Source: Vibrio taketomensis
GTDB taxonomy: Bacteria > Pseudomonadota > Gammaproteobacteria > Enterobacterales > Vibrionaceae
Length of the DNA stretch: 64,000 nt
Reading direction: 5' to 3'
NCBI RefSeq assembly: GCF_009938165.1
Contig: NZ_AP019649.1
Coordinates: forward strand, 2,170,001-2,234,000
A program made the position numbers and the translations under genes. The first letter of the stretch is position 1. Each line of letters starts with the position of its first letter. This document shows positions 21,278 through 29,328 of this stretch, piece after piece. The notes under the pieces were generated by a model, which did not search any database, was not told the origin of the DNA, and worked only from the letters and a program-made list of their open reading frames with translations.

Positions 21278-21352
21278 AGGTCTATCGCCAAGCGGTAAGG
21301 CAGCGGCTTTTGATGCCGCCATTCCCTGGTTCGAATCCAGGTAGACCTGCCA
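21278..21352 (+). tRNA. tRNA-Gln (TTG)
   Basis: 75 bases, intact. Last gene of the first repeat unit. Confidence 0.95.
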
Positions 21353-21403
21353 TTACATCTTCATATGGCTTTTACCAATTGGCGGTATGAATATAAATAA
21401 TAT

Positions 21404-21483
21404 GCGGAAATGGCGGAATTGGTAGACGCACCAGATTTAGGTTCTGGCGCCGCAAGGTGAGAGTTCAAGTCTCTTCCGCACCA
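21404..21483 (+). pseudogene. tRNA-Leu (TAG) type a with 5-base loss
   Basis: 80 bases instead of 85. GTGTGAGAG has become GTGAGAG, and after the T-loop only nine bases (CTCTTCCGC) remain where twelve are needed. The T-stem and the 3' acceptor strand cannot both pair fully. Either a decayed copy or a sequence error. Confidence 0.75.
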
Positions 21484-21512
21484 TTATTCGATAATCATTG
21501 ATTATCATCTGC

Positions 21513-21587
21513 AGGTCTATCGCCAAGCGGTAAGGCAGCGGCTTTTGATGCCGCCATTCCCTGGTTCGAATCCAGGTAGACCTGCCA
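21513..21587 (+). tRNA. tRNA-Gln (TTG)
   Basis: 75 bases, intact, within the second repeat unit. Confidence 0.95.
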
Positions 21588-21638
21588 CTACAATTTCATA
21601 TGGCTTTTACCACTTCGCGGTATGAATACAAACAATAT

Positions 21639-21723
21639 GCGGAAATGGCGGAATTGGTAGACGCACCAGATTTAGGTTCTGGCGCCGCAAGGTGTGAGAG
21701 TTCAAGTCTCTCTTTCCGCACCA
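21639..21723 (+). tRNA. tRNA-Leu (TAG), type a
   Basis: 85 bases, intact type a. Confidence 0.95.
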
Positions 21724-21739
21724 TATTGTTCACAATTTT

Positions 21740-21815
21740 GGCTACGTAGCTCAGCTGGTTAGAGCACATCACCATAATGATGGGGTCACAGGTTCGAATC
21801 CCGTCGTAGCCACCA
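21740..21815 (+). pseudogene. tRNA-Met (CAT) lacking U33
   Basis: 76 bases. The anticodon stem CATCA/TGATG is intact but the loop reads CCATAA (6 bases) instead of CTCATAA: the T at position 33, invariant in tRNAs for the U-turn, is missing. All other parts match the three intact Met genes. Confidence 0.75.
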
Positions 21816-21866
21816 TATTCAACTAAGAATTGAACTTTCAATTTTGGTTGCGTAAAGATTCAAGAC

Positions 21867-21947
21867 GCGGAAATGGCGGAATTGGTAGACGCACCAGATT
21901 TAGGTTCTGGCGCCGCAAGGTGAGAGTTCAAGTCTCTTTCCGCACCA
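21867..21947 (+). pseudogene. tRNA-Leu (TAG) type a with 4-base loss
   Basis: 81 bases. GTGTG has shrunk to GTG and CTCTCTTTCC to CTCTTTCC, each a loss of one dinucleotide. Only ten bases are left for the T-stem 3' strand plus the acceptor strand. Confidence 0.75.
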
Positions 21948-21972
21948 TCTTGATCGATTACAAACAAATTAT

Positions 21973-22057
21973 GCGGAAGTGGCGGAATTGGTAGACGCAC
22001 CAGATTTAGGTTCTGGCGCCGCAAGGTGTAAGAGTTCAAGTCTCTTCTTCCGCACCA
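21973..22057 (+). tRNA. tRNA-Leu (TAG), type b
   Basis: 85 bases, intact type b. Confidence 0.95.
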
Positions 22058-22088
22058 TAATTTGATAGTCATGATGACTATACCCTGC

Positions 22089-22163
22089 AGGTCTATCGCC
22101 AAGCGGTAAGGCAGCGGCTTTTGATGCCGCCATTCCCTGGTTCGAATCCAGGTAGACCTGCCA
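22089..22163 (+). tRNA. tRNA-Gln (TTG)
   Basis: 75 bases, intact; end of the second repeat unit. Confidence 0.95.
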
Positions 22164-22214
22164 CTACAATTTCATATGGCTTTTACCAATTAGCGGTATG
22201 AATACAAACAATAT

Positions 22215-22299
22215 GCGGAAATGGCGGAATTGGTAGACGCACCAGATTTAGGTTCTGGCGCCGCAAGGTGTGAGAGTTCAAGTCTCTCTTTCCGCACCA
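22215..22299 (+). tRNA. tRNA-Leu (TAG), type a
   Basis: 85 bases, intact type a; starts the third, partial repeat unit. Confidence 0.95.
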
Positions 22300-22328
22300 T
22301 TATTCGATAATCATTGATTATCATCTGC

Positions 22329-22400
22329 AGGTCTATCGCCAGCGGTAAGGCAGCGGCTTTGATGCCGCCATTCCTGGTTCGAATCCAGGTAGACCTGCCA
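22329..22400 (+). pseudogene. tRNA-Gln (TTG) with three single-base losses
   Basis: 72 bases instead of 75. Three runs are one base short: CCAAGC to CCAGC in the D-loop, TTTTG to TTTG in the anticodon loop (now 6 bases), and CCCTGG to CCTGG before the T-stem. Each loss is in a homopolymer. Confidence 0.75.
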
Positions 22401-22451
22401 CTACAATTTCATATGGCTTTTACCAATTAGCGGTATGAATATAAATAATAT

Positions 22452-22533
22452 GCGGAAATGGCGGAATTGGTAGACGCACCAGATTTAGGTTCTGGCGCCG
22501 CAAGGTGTGAGAGTTCAAGTCTCTTCCGCACCA
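22452..22533 (+). pseudogene. tRNA-Leu (TAG) type a with 3-base loss
   Basis: 82 bases. The variable arm is normal, but CTCTCTTTCCGC after the T-loop is shortened to CTCTTCCGC, so the T-stem and acceptor cannot both form. Confidence 0.75.
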
Positions 22534-22562
22534 TTATTTGATAATCATAGATTATCACCTGC

Positions 22563-22637
22563 AGGTCTATCGCCAAGCGGTAAGGCAGCGGCTTTTGATG
22601 CCGCCATTCCCTGGTTCGAATCCAGGTAGACCTGCCA
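22563..22637 (+). tRNA. tRNA-Gln (TTG)
   Basis: 75 bases, intact. Confidence 0.95.
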
Positions 22638-22687
22638 CTACAATTTCATATGGTTTTACCAATTAGCGGTATGAATATAAATAATAT

Positions 22688-22772
22688 GCGGAAATGGCGG
22701 AATTGGTAGACGCACCAGATTTAGGTTCTGGCGCCGCAAGGTGTGAGAGTTCAAGTCTCTCTTTCCGCACCA
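22688..22772 (+). tRNA. tRNA-Leu (TAG), type a
   Basis: 85 bases, intact; last gene of the array, followed by a terminator. Confidence 0.95.
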
Positions 22773-22780
22773 TAACATCG

Positions 22781-22806
22781 AACCCAGCTTTATGCTGGGT
22801 TTTGTG
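22781..22806 (+). terminator. tRNA array terminator
   Basis: Stem AACCCAGC / GCTGGGTT with loop TTTAT, then TTGTGTTTTT, nine bases after the last tRNA. Confidence 0.88.
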
Positions 22807-22928
22807 TTTTTCCCCTATTCCAATCTAATAAGCATTTCCATCGGTCACTCCGCGATAGGTCATCGCTCCGTTCATAATCATGGCCACAAATACTAAAAAT
22901 CCATCTCATTATTTTTGTTAGATACATA

Positions 22929-22955
22929 AAAAAGCCAGCACAACGGCTGGCTTCT
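22929..22955 (-). terminator. Terminator of the second flagellin gene
   Basis: Minus-strand hairpin AAGCCAGCC-GTTGT-GCTGGCTT followed by TTTTATG, 16 bases after the flagellin's intended stop at 22971. Confidence 0.85.
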
Positions 22956-22970
22956 TCTCATGAATTTAGA

Positions 22971-24103
22971 TTAACCAAGTAAACCAAGAGCTGCATTAGG
23001 TGCTTGTTTCGCTTGAGCTAAAATAGATGACGATGCTTGACCAAGAATTTGTGATTTCGTCAGTTCCGTAGTTTCTTTCGCAAAGTCAGTGTCTTGATAC
23101 GGCTCTTAGACGCATTCACATTTTCATTAATGTTGTCTAAGTTACTGATTGCATGATCAAAACGATTTTGGAATGCACCCAGTTCTGCGCGGTGGCTATC
23201 AACAAAGCGTAAAGCCGCATCAACCACTGCAACAGACTGCTGAGCGCCCGCTACGCTGGTTACATCCATGTTGCTTACGGTCTGTGCTTGAGCTTCGCCA
23301 AAGCCTAGGTCATCAGCCAGTGCACCGCCAAACTCTGCAGCACCAGTCACACGATTATTGTCAGTAAACAGCTGTAACTTACCATCTTCACCGACAGATG
23401 CCTTAACCATATCTGTATGGCCATTGATGTAAGTGGCGAGTTCTTCGATATCGTCTCCGCCTTTCGCTTTGATTACGATATTCTGCTCACTCCCTGTGAG
23501 TTTATCTGTGAGCTTAATCGTCAAGTCAGCATCTTTCGTTGCCACCCAATCCGGGCCTTTGCCGTTTGCCGCAACATAGCTATTGCCACCCATCAACGCG
23601 TTATCACTACGCAAGTTGCTAAGCGTTAACATCACGGCTTCACCGCTATCAGCACCAATTTGCATCGCTTTCGTTTCAAAAGTACCGTTGAGCAGCTTAT
23701 TACCACCAAAAGAGGTGGTCTCTGCGATACGATTTAATTCATCGTTTAACGCAGTGATCTCTTCTTGAATTGCTACACGTTCTGACTTTGAGTTTGAACC
23801 GTTAGCAGATTGCAATGATAAGTCGCGCATACGTTGCAAAATGTTCGTAGTCTCATTCATTGCACCTTCAGCGGTTTGAGCAATCGAAATACCATCATTT
23901 GCATTACGCACGGCCACATCTAAACCACGGCTTTGTACATTCAAACGGTTTGAGATCTGAAGACCCGCAGCATCATCTTTTGCACTGTTAATTTTAGAGC
24001 CCGATGATAAGCGCTCCATTGATGTTTGCTGCGCACTCGTTGCACTGTTTAAATAACGTTGTGCTGTCATCGCTGACACGTTTGTATTTACATTCACCGC
24101 CAT
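22971..24103 (-). pseudogene. Polar flagellin, frameshifted near the C-terminus
   Basis: A flagellin gene starting [18 protein letters not shown] with a good Shine-Dalgarno (AGGAG). The first 336 or so codons align with the neighbouring flagellin, then the frame breaks after SRIK at 23094-23095, where two A residues (coding strand) should be three. The other frame then gives [19 protein letters not shown] and on to ...NAALGLLG and a stop at 22971. With the missing base the protein would be 377 residues, the usual Vibrio flagellin size. The C-terminal D0 helix is needed for polymerisation, so the product as given would not assemble. A sigma-28 promoter lies upstream. By position it resembles V. 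cholerae flaC. Real mutation or sequencing error cannot be told apart here. Confidence 0.85.
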
Positions 24104-24194
24104 GGTGGTATCTCCTAATGATTTCCGTTTCTGCGGAAGTTCAAAACGGTTTCCAGCGTCTTGGGGAAACCAAAGCCCTTTCTAAGTAACCTTA

Positions 24195-24221
24195 ATAACG
24201 ACGTAAAATTGGTTAACTTTA
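24195..24221 (-). promoter_or_regulatory. Sigma-28 (FliA) promoter of the second flagellin
   Basis: On the minus strand TAAA (24218-24221), 15 bases, then GTCGTTAT (24195-24202), against the consensus TAAA-N15-GCCGATAA. It lies about 90 bases before the ATG, in keeping with late class IV expression. Confidence 0.75.
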
Positions 24222-24563
24222 GAGCAATTAAGGAAATTACGCTAAAAATAAGGCGGTTAGTATCAGATTGGTGAATTGAGTCAAAAGAAGAAAGAAATAA
24301 TTAAAGTTTTCTAATCCTTCAATTTATCAATGTAAATGGCGGAAATTTAGATAAAAGAAAAGCCCCATTCTTTGAGAGAACCGGGGCTATGGAGGCTGCC
24401 ATCGTGGAGATCGAGAGAAATGATCACAACTTGGCTTCCATGACATAAGTAAACACTAGTTTGAGGCAGGTTTGAGAGAACCTCAGCGTGTATTTACTTA
24501 TGTTTGCCGCAAATTTCCTACCCACTCCACGTCTGGATAATGCGTAAGTAGGAAGCTTTGCTA
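24222..24563. other. Spacer between the two flagellin genes, structured
   Basis: No gene. It holds two hairpins: one at 24358-24390 and a larger one at 24443-24500. The 12-mer TTTGAGAGAACC occurs in both (24372 and 24471). Confidence 0.7.
24358..24390 (-). terminator. Candidate terminator of the first flagellin
   Basis: Minus-strand stem AGCCCC / GGGGCT around a 16-base loop that can itself pair, followed by TTTTCTTTTATC. It lies 175 bases past the flagellin stop at 24564, so it would give a long 3' end. Confidence 0.65.
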
Positions 24564-25703
24564 TTACTGCAATAGCGTGATTGCAGAGTTAGGCAACTGT
24601 TTCGCTTGAGCTAGAATCGAAGTACCAGCTTGTTGCAGAATTTGTGCTTTTGTCATCGCGGTCGTTTCTTTCGCAAAGTCAGTGTCACGGATGCGGCTGT
24701 TTGATGCCGATACGTTTTCTTGAATGTTTGCTAAGTTATTAATGCTGTGACTTAAACGGTTTTGTTTTGCACCCAAGTCCGCGCGTTGTGAGTCAACATA
24801 CTTGATGGCAGAATCGACAATACCAACCGCATTTTGTGCGCCACCTACCGTCGTCACATCGATGTCATTCACGGTTGTCGCAATACCCGGGCCAGACTCT
24901 AAACCAAGCTCTGTGGCCAAGGTACCGCCAAACTCAACCTCACCTTCCAAGTTACGATGTGGAACAAAGATTTGAAGTTGACCTTTTTCATCAACTGATG
25001 CGTTAATCTTTTGTGACTGGCCGTTAAGATAAGTCGCCAATTCTTCGATGTCATCACCAGGGCGAGCATTCAGCGCAAGGTCAATGACTTCGCCATCTTT
25101 AGTGGTGAACTTAATCGTAAGCGCGTTTTTATCAGCAGGAATACCCCACTCCGCATCTTTACCAATAGTACCGGCAAAGCTTTGTCCACCCATACGGTCA
25201 TCATCGGCACGAATGCTTGTTAAACCAACAATCATCGCTTCACCTGAGCTCGCACCAATTTGGAATGCCGCATCACCAAATTGACCATTCAATAGTTTAC
25301 GACCACCAAAAGAGGTTGTTTCCGCGATACGGTTAAGCTCATCTTGAAGAGCGACCACTTCTTCGTTGATTGCTTCACGTTCCATCAAAGAGTTAGTGCC
25401 GTTTGCTGATTGCAGTGCTAGATCACGGATACGTTGCAGAATAGAAGTAGACTCTTCCATCGCACCTTCCGCAGTCTGAGCAATCGAAATACCATCGTTG
25501 GCGTTACGCATTGCAACATCAAGACCACGCGCTTGAGCAGTCAAACGGTTAGAAATTTGTAAGCCAGCAGCATCATCTTTTGCACTATTGATTTTTCTAC
25601 CCGACGACAAACGCTCCATTGAGGTATTCAATTCGTCTGTAGACTTAGTTAGATAACGCTGAGCTGTCATCGCTGAAACGTTAGTATTTACGTTAATGGT
25701 CAT
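24564..25703 (-). CDS. Polar flagellin
   Basis: A 379-residue intact flagellin, start [18 protein letters not shown]. Both conserved D0/D1 ends are complete: N-terminal [20 protein letters not shown] and C-terminal [20 protein letters not shown] through NSAITLLQ. No signal peptide, as expected for type III export. The start at 25703 is set by AGGAG eight bases upstream; three extra codons are possible. It lies directly downstream of flgL, the position of V. cholerae flaA, the core flagellin that needs sigma-54; two overlapping sigma-54-like motifs occur upstream. Because flagellin names differ between vibrios (flaA versus flaC at this position), I leave the symbol empty. Confidence 0.95.
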   Translation of the reverse strand: MTINVNTNVSAMTAQRYLTKSTDELNTSMERLSSGRKINSAKDDAAGLQISNRLTAQARGLDVAMRNANDGISIAQTAEGAMEESTSILQRIRDLALQSANGTNSLMEREAINEEVVALQDELNRIAETTSFGGRKLLNGQFGDAAFQIGASSGEAMIVGLTSIRADDDRMGGQSFAGTIGKDAEWGIPADKNALTIKFTTKDGEVIDLALNARPGDDIEELATYLNGQSQKINASVDEKGQLQIFVPHRNLEGEVEFGGTLATELGLESGPGIATTVNDIDVTTVGGAQNAVGIVDSAIKYVDSQRADLGAKQNRLSHSINNLANIQENVSASNSRIRDTDFAKETTAMTKAQILQQAGTSILAQAKQLPNSAITLLQ

Positions 25704-26057
25704 AATTTGCACTCCTAGTGAGTTCGCATTTTATTGCGAAGCGGCCAGCTTAATCTCATTTGGAAGCACTGACCGTAAACTATTGCTAAGTGAGGAGGAT
25801 GCCTCAACTTAAAAACTGGTTTAAAACTATGTCTAAGCTAATTCAATTAATATGCCAACTTTTGAATAGTTCAGTTTTATTTAAAATCTCTTTATTTTCA
25901 GCAACTTAATTAAGGACGTCTCATTTGAGTTTTTTTTAGTTGCCGCAAACTTAATCAGCAGTGGCTATTTTGCCGCCTAATTGCCACTTGTTTGCCACTC
26001 TCGCTTATTTAAAATCTCCACAAATTAGCTACTGCACTATGGCATTGCACATAAGGC
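25704..26057. other. Flagellin upstream region (354 bases)
   Basis: AT-rich, no gene. It carries two overlapping sigma-54-like motifs far upstream (25971-25997), giving a predicted untranslated leader of about 255 bases, which is long for a flagellin message. Confidence 0.65.
25971..25997 (-). promoter_or_regulatory. Overlapping sigma-54-like promoters of the flagellin
   Basis: Two minus-strand motifs keep the GG-N10-GC core: TGGCAAACAAGTGGCA (25982-25997) and TGGCAATTAGGCGGCA (25971-25986). They share TGGCA. The second is the better match at the -12 side with AAAA after it. They are weaker than the flgK and flgB sites. Confidence 0.6.
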
Positions 26058-27251
26058 TTAAATGTAGTTAAACAGTGTTAGATCTTTCGCTTTACCAAAG
26101 GCTAGTTGCGACGCTTGTAGAGCTCTGGTGTTCTCGTTAAATTCCACCACTGCCGCCGCGTAATCTAAATCTTCAAAAGTGCTTTTCGATTTCGCTAAAG
26201 TCACCAAAAAGTCTTCGTGCTGATGCTCTTGAATATCAAGTGTGCTCAAACGAGCGCCGAGATCAGAACGCGCTTTATTGAAATGAATAAAAGCAGCGTG
26301 CATCTCTTGGGTTACCTGATGCAATTCCGCCGTGTTGGAAGCATCCGATACCGAGCCTTCAGACAAGTCTCTTGCTCGCTTAAACGTATCAAACATAGTG
26401 AACGTTTGTTTCGGCTCTAACTCAATCACATCACCCTTGGTTATCTGACCTTTCAGCTGAATCGATAAATTTTCAAACTGAATTGGTTGGCTTGGATTGA
26501 ATTCATCCGCTTGTACTACACTGCCGTCTTTTTCCAGTTGATAGCCGTAGTTCCCGCTTGGCATATCAACAAAAGTCAGACGGTAGCTCGACTGGTCTTG
26601 AGAATCTAAGTTGGTTGCTCGCTCTAAAAGTAACTCAGAACCTTCTTGCAGCTGATACTTAGGATCGTAATCACCAAATGGATTATCGATCTGCATGAAC
26701 ACTTGGTTGCCAGGATCATTGATTGGCATCTCTAACCCAGCTGAGATACGCATTTTCCGTTGGTAATTATCACCGGCATAACTCACATTCCCTTCTTTAT
26801 CACGAAAGAAAGGTTGTACCTTGGTTTTGGTACCCGAAAAGATAAAATTACCTGACTCATCTTGGGTATTGCCCAAACTCACCATATTATCGAACAGCTC
26901 CTCGATCTCACGCTGCTTAGCGACACGATCCTCAGGAGCCAATGAACCGTTGATCATTTCCATCACAGTACGCTTGGCTTCATCAATGTATTGCTCTGCG
27001 TTTGCCACAATCACTTCCTGATGCTCTAGGCGATTGCGAGAGAGAACAATTGAATTGACGTACTGCTTAAGCTGCTCTGTTTGCTGACCAACGTTTTGAA
27101 TGTAATGAGTTGCCAAAGGATCTTCACTCGGCTCAACAAGGCGTTTACCCGACGCTAATTGGGCTTGGTTATGATGCACCTTATTTTCTTGACGACGCAG
27201 ATCATTTTGCACCGCTTGGTAGTGATGAAAGCTAGAAATTCGGTTTAACAT
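26058..27251 (-). CDS. flgL: Flagellar hook-associated protein 3 (hook-filament junction)
   Basis: A 397-residue HAP3 that links the hook (through FlgK) to the filament. The N-terminus MLNRISSFHHYQAVQNDLRR and the flagellin-like D1 helix (LASGKRLVEPSEDPLATHYI), with a C-terminal helix ending LAFGKAKDLTLFNYI, identify it. It starts 10 bases after flgK and shares the flgK sigma-54 promoter. Confidence 0.95.
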   Translation of the reverse strand: MLNRISSFHHYQAVQNDLRRQENKVHHNQAQLASGKRLVEPSEDPLATHYIQNVGQQTEQLKQYVNSIVLSRNRLEHQEVIVANAEQYIDEAKRTVMEMINGSLAPEDRVAKQREIEELFDNMVSLGNTQDESGNFIFSGTKTKVQPFFRDKEGNVSYAGDNYQRKMRISAGLEMPINDPGNQVFMQIDNPFGDYDPKYQLQEGSELLLERATNLDSQDQSSYRLTFVDMPSGNYGYQLEKDGSVVQADEFNPSQPIQFENLSIQLKGQITKGDVIELEPKQTFTMFDTFKRARDLSEGSVSDASNTAELHQVTQEMHAAFIHFNKARSDLGARLSTLDIQEHQHEDFLVTLAKSKSTFEDLDYAAAVVEFNENTRALQASQLAFGKAKDLTLFNYI

Positions 27252-27261
27252 TTATTGCTCC

Positions 27262-29133
27262 CTACCTCAGTGCCAAAATCGTATCGAAGGTTTCATTTGC
27301 CGCTTGCATCACGCGCGATGACGCCATGTAAGCTTGTTGAAACTTCATCATATTTGCCGCTTCTTCATCCAGATTGACGCCAGAAACTGTCGCTACGCGC
27401 TCTTGCGCGGTTTGTTTTTCGACTAACGCAATATCCGTTTTCTTCGACGCGGTGGAGAGTTTGAGCCCCATGTCCGTATTTAGGTCATGGTAGATATCAA
27501 TAACGGTCGATTCACCGTTATTGAGGTATTTCTCTGTCTGTAAAAACAACATCTTACGTAAGTTGCCGTTATCCCCTTCCGATGGGACAAGGTTTGCCGT
27601 AAATTTATCGCCTGCCAATGCGCCATCAGTAAGAGTAAAGGTTGTACCTAATACCGTAACAGGCTCTTGAGGTGGGTACGGTTGTGGCTGAAGCAACACA
27701 TTACCTTTGGTATCAGTCACGGCAAATTGACGCCCATCAGGAGAAATCATCACCTCAAATTCACGTAACTGGCCCGCGGCTTCAATAGCAAACACGGCAG
27801 AACCTTGAGCCATTGATGTCGAAGCTTCATAGCTTTGGCCGGCAATTTTTGTCGGATCATCAAGCATCAGCTTTATTTCACCCGCACCATTACGCGTTGG
27901 ACGAATAAAAACTCGTTCACCACTTGCAAGATTTTGATTAATCTGGATTCGTAGACCATCAATATTAATGGCATTGTCTGTCACACTAGCTTGCTCACGC
28001 TGACCATCAGGACGCGTAACAAAATAGTTACTGCCATCGTATTGCAACGAATACTGACCCGTTTTTAGCTGGTTAATATCATCGATGTAGACATCGAGGT
28101 CAGCCTTTGAACCTGTACTTGCAACAACACGGGACTCAATTGCATTCTGGGAGTTAACATCGGTAAACATGTTCTGACCCACATTGCCTTTTAAATCGAG
28201 ACCTTGTGATTGCAAGTAGTTGACGGAATCAGCAAAACCGATCGACATTTTGCCCAGCTCATCCAATATATGAGGAATTTTATTGTCACGCATATCCAGC
28301 ATCGCCCCTAACTTGCCATCAATATCATTGCTGGTAATGGCTTTGACCCCTTTCCCCTCAATCATGGCTAGGCGACGCTGATGAACATCTGGCGTACCCT
28401 CGATTAATGCCAACGTGCTCGCCTCAGCACCCGAAACCAAAGTATGTCCATTGCCAATGTGAATATTGAAGCCTTCTCGGTTCGAACGCGGGGTAACGGT
28501 GACTTTGGTGTATTCTGAAAGCTCAGCTACCAACTTGTCATGCTTGTCCATTAAGTCGTTTGGTGTGCCATTGTGGCGGATTAGCATACGGTTAACATCA
28601 CGCAATTCCTGACCAAGCTGGTTAATGCGTTCAACACCCATTTCCAATTTTTTATTGGCGACATCATGCTGACGACGAATCGATTCGTTTAAATCATTAA
28701 GGTTTTGCGCGATAAACCAAGCTTTTTCCAATACCACTTTGCGTGAGCCGACATCGTTGGGGTTGTCAGCTAATGATTTGACCGCATCAAACCAACTGTT
28801 CATATTTTCTGGAATTTTTTGCGACGCCACTGATGAAAGCAGACCACTTAAGCTTTGTAGATCTTCTTCATTGACGTAACGGTTGGCATATTGGGTAGTG
28901 GCAAGATTTAGTTCATTGACTGCAAATTGATCCCAAGAGCGGCGAACATTTTCCACGTGCACGCCCATACCATAGCTTTCGCCACCGTACATAATTGGGT
29001 TATTCGTACCCTGTATGACCGATTGACGGCTATAGCCCTCAGTATTGACGTTGGATATGTTATGACTGGTCGTGTTTAGTTGTCGTTGAGCGGTTAATAC
29101 ACTCTGCGTACCTAAACCTAAAAGATCGGCCAT
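27262..29133 (-). CDS. flgK: Flagellar hook-associated protein 1
   Basis: A 623-residue HAP1. N-terminal MADLLGLGTQSVLTAQRQLN and the rod-type motif TSHNISNVNTEGYSRQ are diagnostic, as is the C-terminal SGVNLDEEAANMMKFQQAYM. It forms the first hook-filament junction layer. Preceded by a near-perfect sigma-54 site and, further up, the flgJ terminator, so flgKL is transcribed separately from flgB-J. Confidence 0.97.
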   Translation of the reverse strand: MADLLGLGTQSVLTAQRQLNTTSHNISNVNTEGYSRQSVIQGTNNPIMYGGESYGMGVHVENVRRSWDQFAVNELNLATTQYANRYVNEEDLQSLSGLLSSVASQKIPENMNSWFDAVKSLADNPNDVGSRKVVLEKAWFIAQNLNDLNESIRRQHDVANKKLEMGVERINQLGQELRDVNRMLIRHNGTPNDLMDKHDKLVAELSEYTKVTVTPRSNREGFNIHIGNGHTLVSGAEASTLALIEGTPDVHQRRLAMIEGKGVKAITSNDIDGKLGAMLDMRDNKIPHILDELGKMSIGFADSVNYLQSQGLDLKGNVGQNMFTDVNSQNAIESRVVASTGSKADLDVYIDDINQLKTGQYSLQYDGSNYFVTRPDGQREQASVTDNAINIDGLRIQINQNLASGERVFIRPTRNGAGEIKLMLDDPTKIAGQSYEASTSMAQGSAVFAIEAAGQLREFEVMISPDGRQFAVTDTKGNVLLQPQPYPPQEPVTVLGTTFTLTDGALAGDKFTANLVPSEGDNGNLRKMLFLQTEKYLNNGESTVIDIYHDLNTDMGLKLSTASKKTDIALVEKQTAQERVATVSGVNLDEEAANMMKFQQAYMASSRVMQAANETFDTILALR

Positions 29134-29188
29134 ACTGCCCCCAGAAACCTTATAAATACAGCCTTTGCTGCGCGATTAATGGGATATT

Positions 29189-29204
29189 TGCAATAAATGT
29201 GCCA
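29189..29204 (-). promoter_or_regulatory. Sigma-54 promoter of flgKL
   Basis: Minus-strand TGGCACATTTATTGCA matches the sigma-54 consensus TGGCAC-N5-TTGCA at every conserved base. It is 56 bases before the flgK ATG. Confidence 0.9.
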
Positions 29205-29302
29205 GCAGAAAAACACATGGTCAAAGATGAAAATGTTGAGATGTTACGAACGTTATATGAGTAAAACGCGCGCATGAGATAAGCGGAGATTATTACGTTA
29301 TA

Positions 29303-29327
29303 AAATAAAAAAACACCCGAAGGTGCT
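29303..29327 (-). terminator. flgJ terminator
   Basis: Minus-strand stem GCACC-TTCG-GGTGT with a stable TTCG tetraloop followed by TTTTTTATTTT, starting right at the flgJ stop. It ends the flgB-to-flgJ transcript. Confidence 0.88.
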
Positions 29328-29328
29328 T

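Larger units (their letters stand above)
20582..22687 (+). repeat. Tandem tRNA repeat, 822-bp unit
   Basis: A seven-gene unit (Leu-Gln-Leu-Met-Leu-Leu-Gln) with near-identical spacers starts at 20582 and again at 21404 (offset 822), then in part at 22215. The offset between matching genes falls from 822 to 811 through the second copy. Ten of those eleven lost bases lie inside tRNA genes; the other is in the spacer TTCAATTTTTGG, now one T shorter. Confidence 0.9.

Noticed and set aside
20053..22102. Short minus-strand reading frames of 60-81 codons over the tRNA array
   Set aside because: They are antisense to tRNA genes, repeat with the array and have no ribosome sites; typical false genes.
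19962..22772. CRISPR-like regular repeats
   Set aside because: The repeated units fold as tRNAs with CCA ends; spacers are themselves repeated and there are no cas genes.
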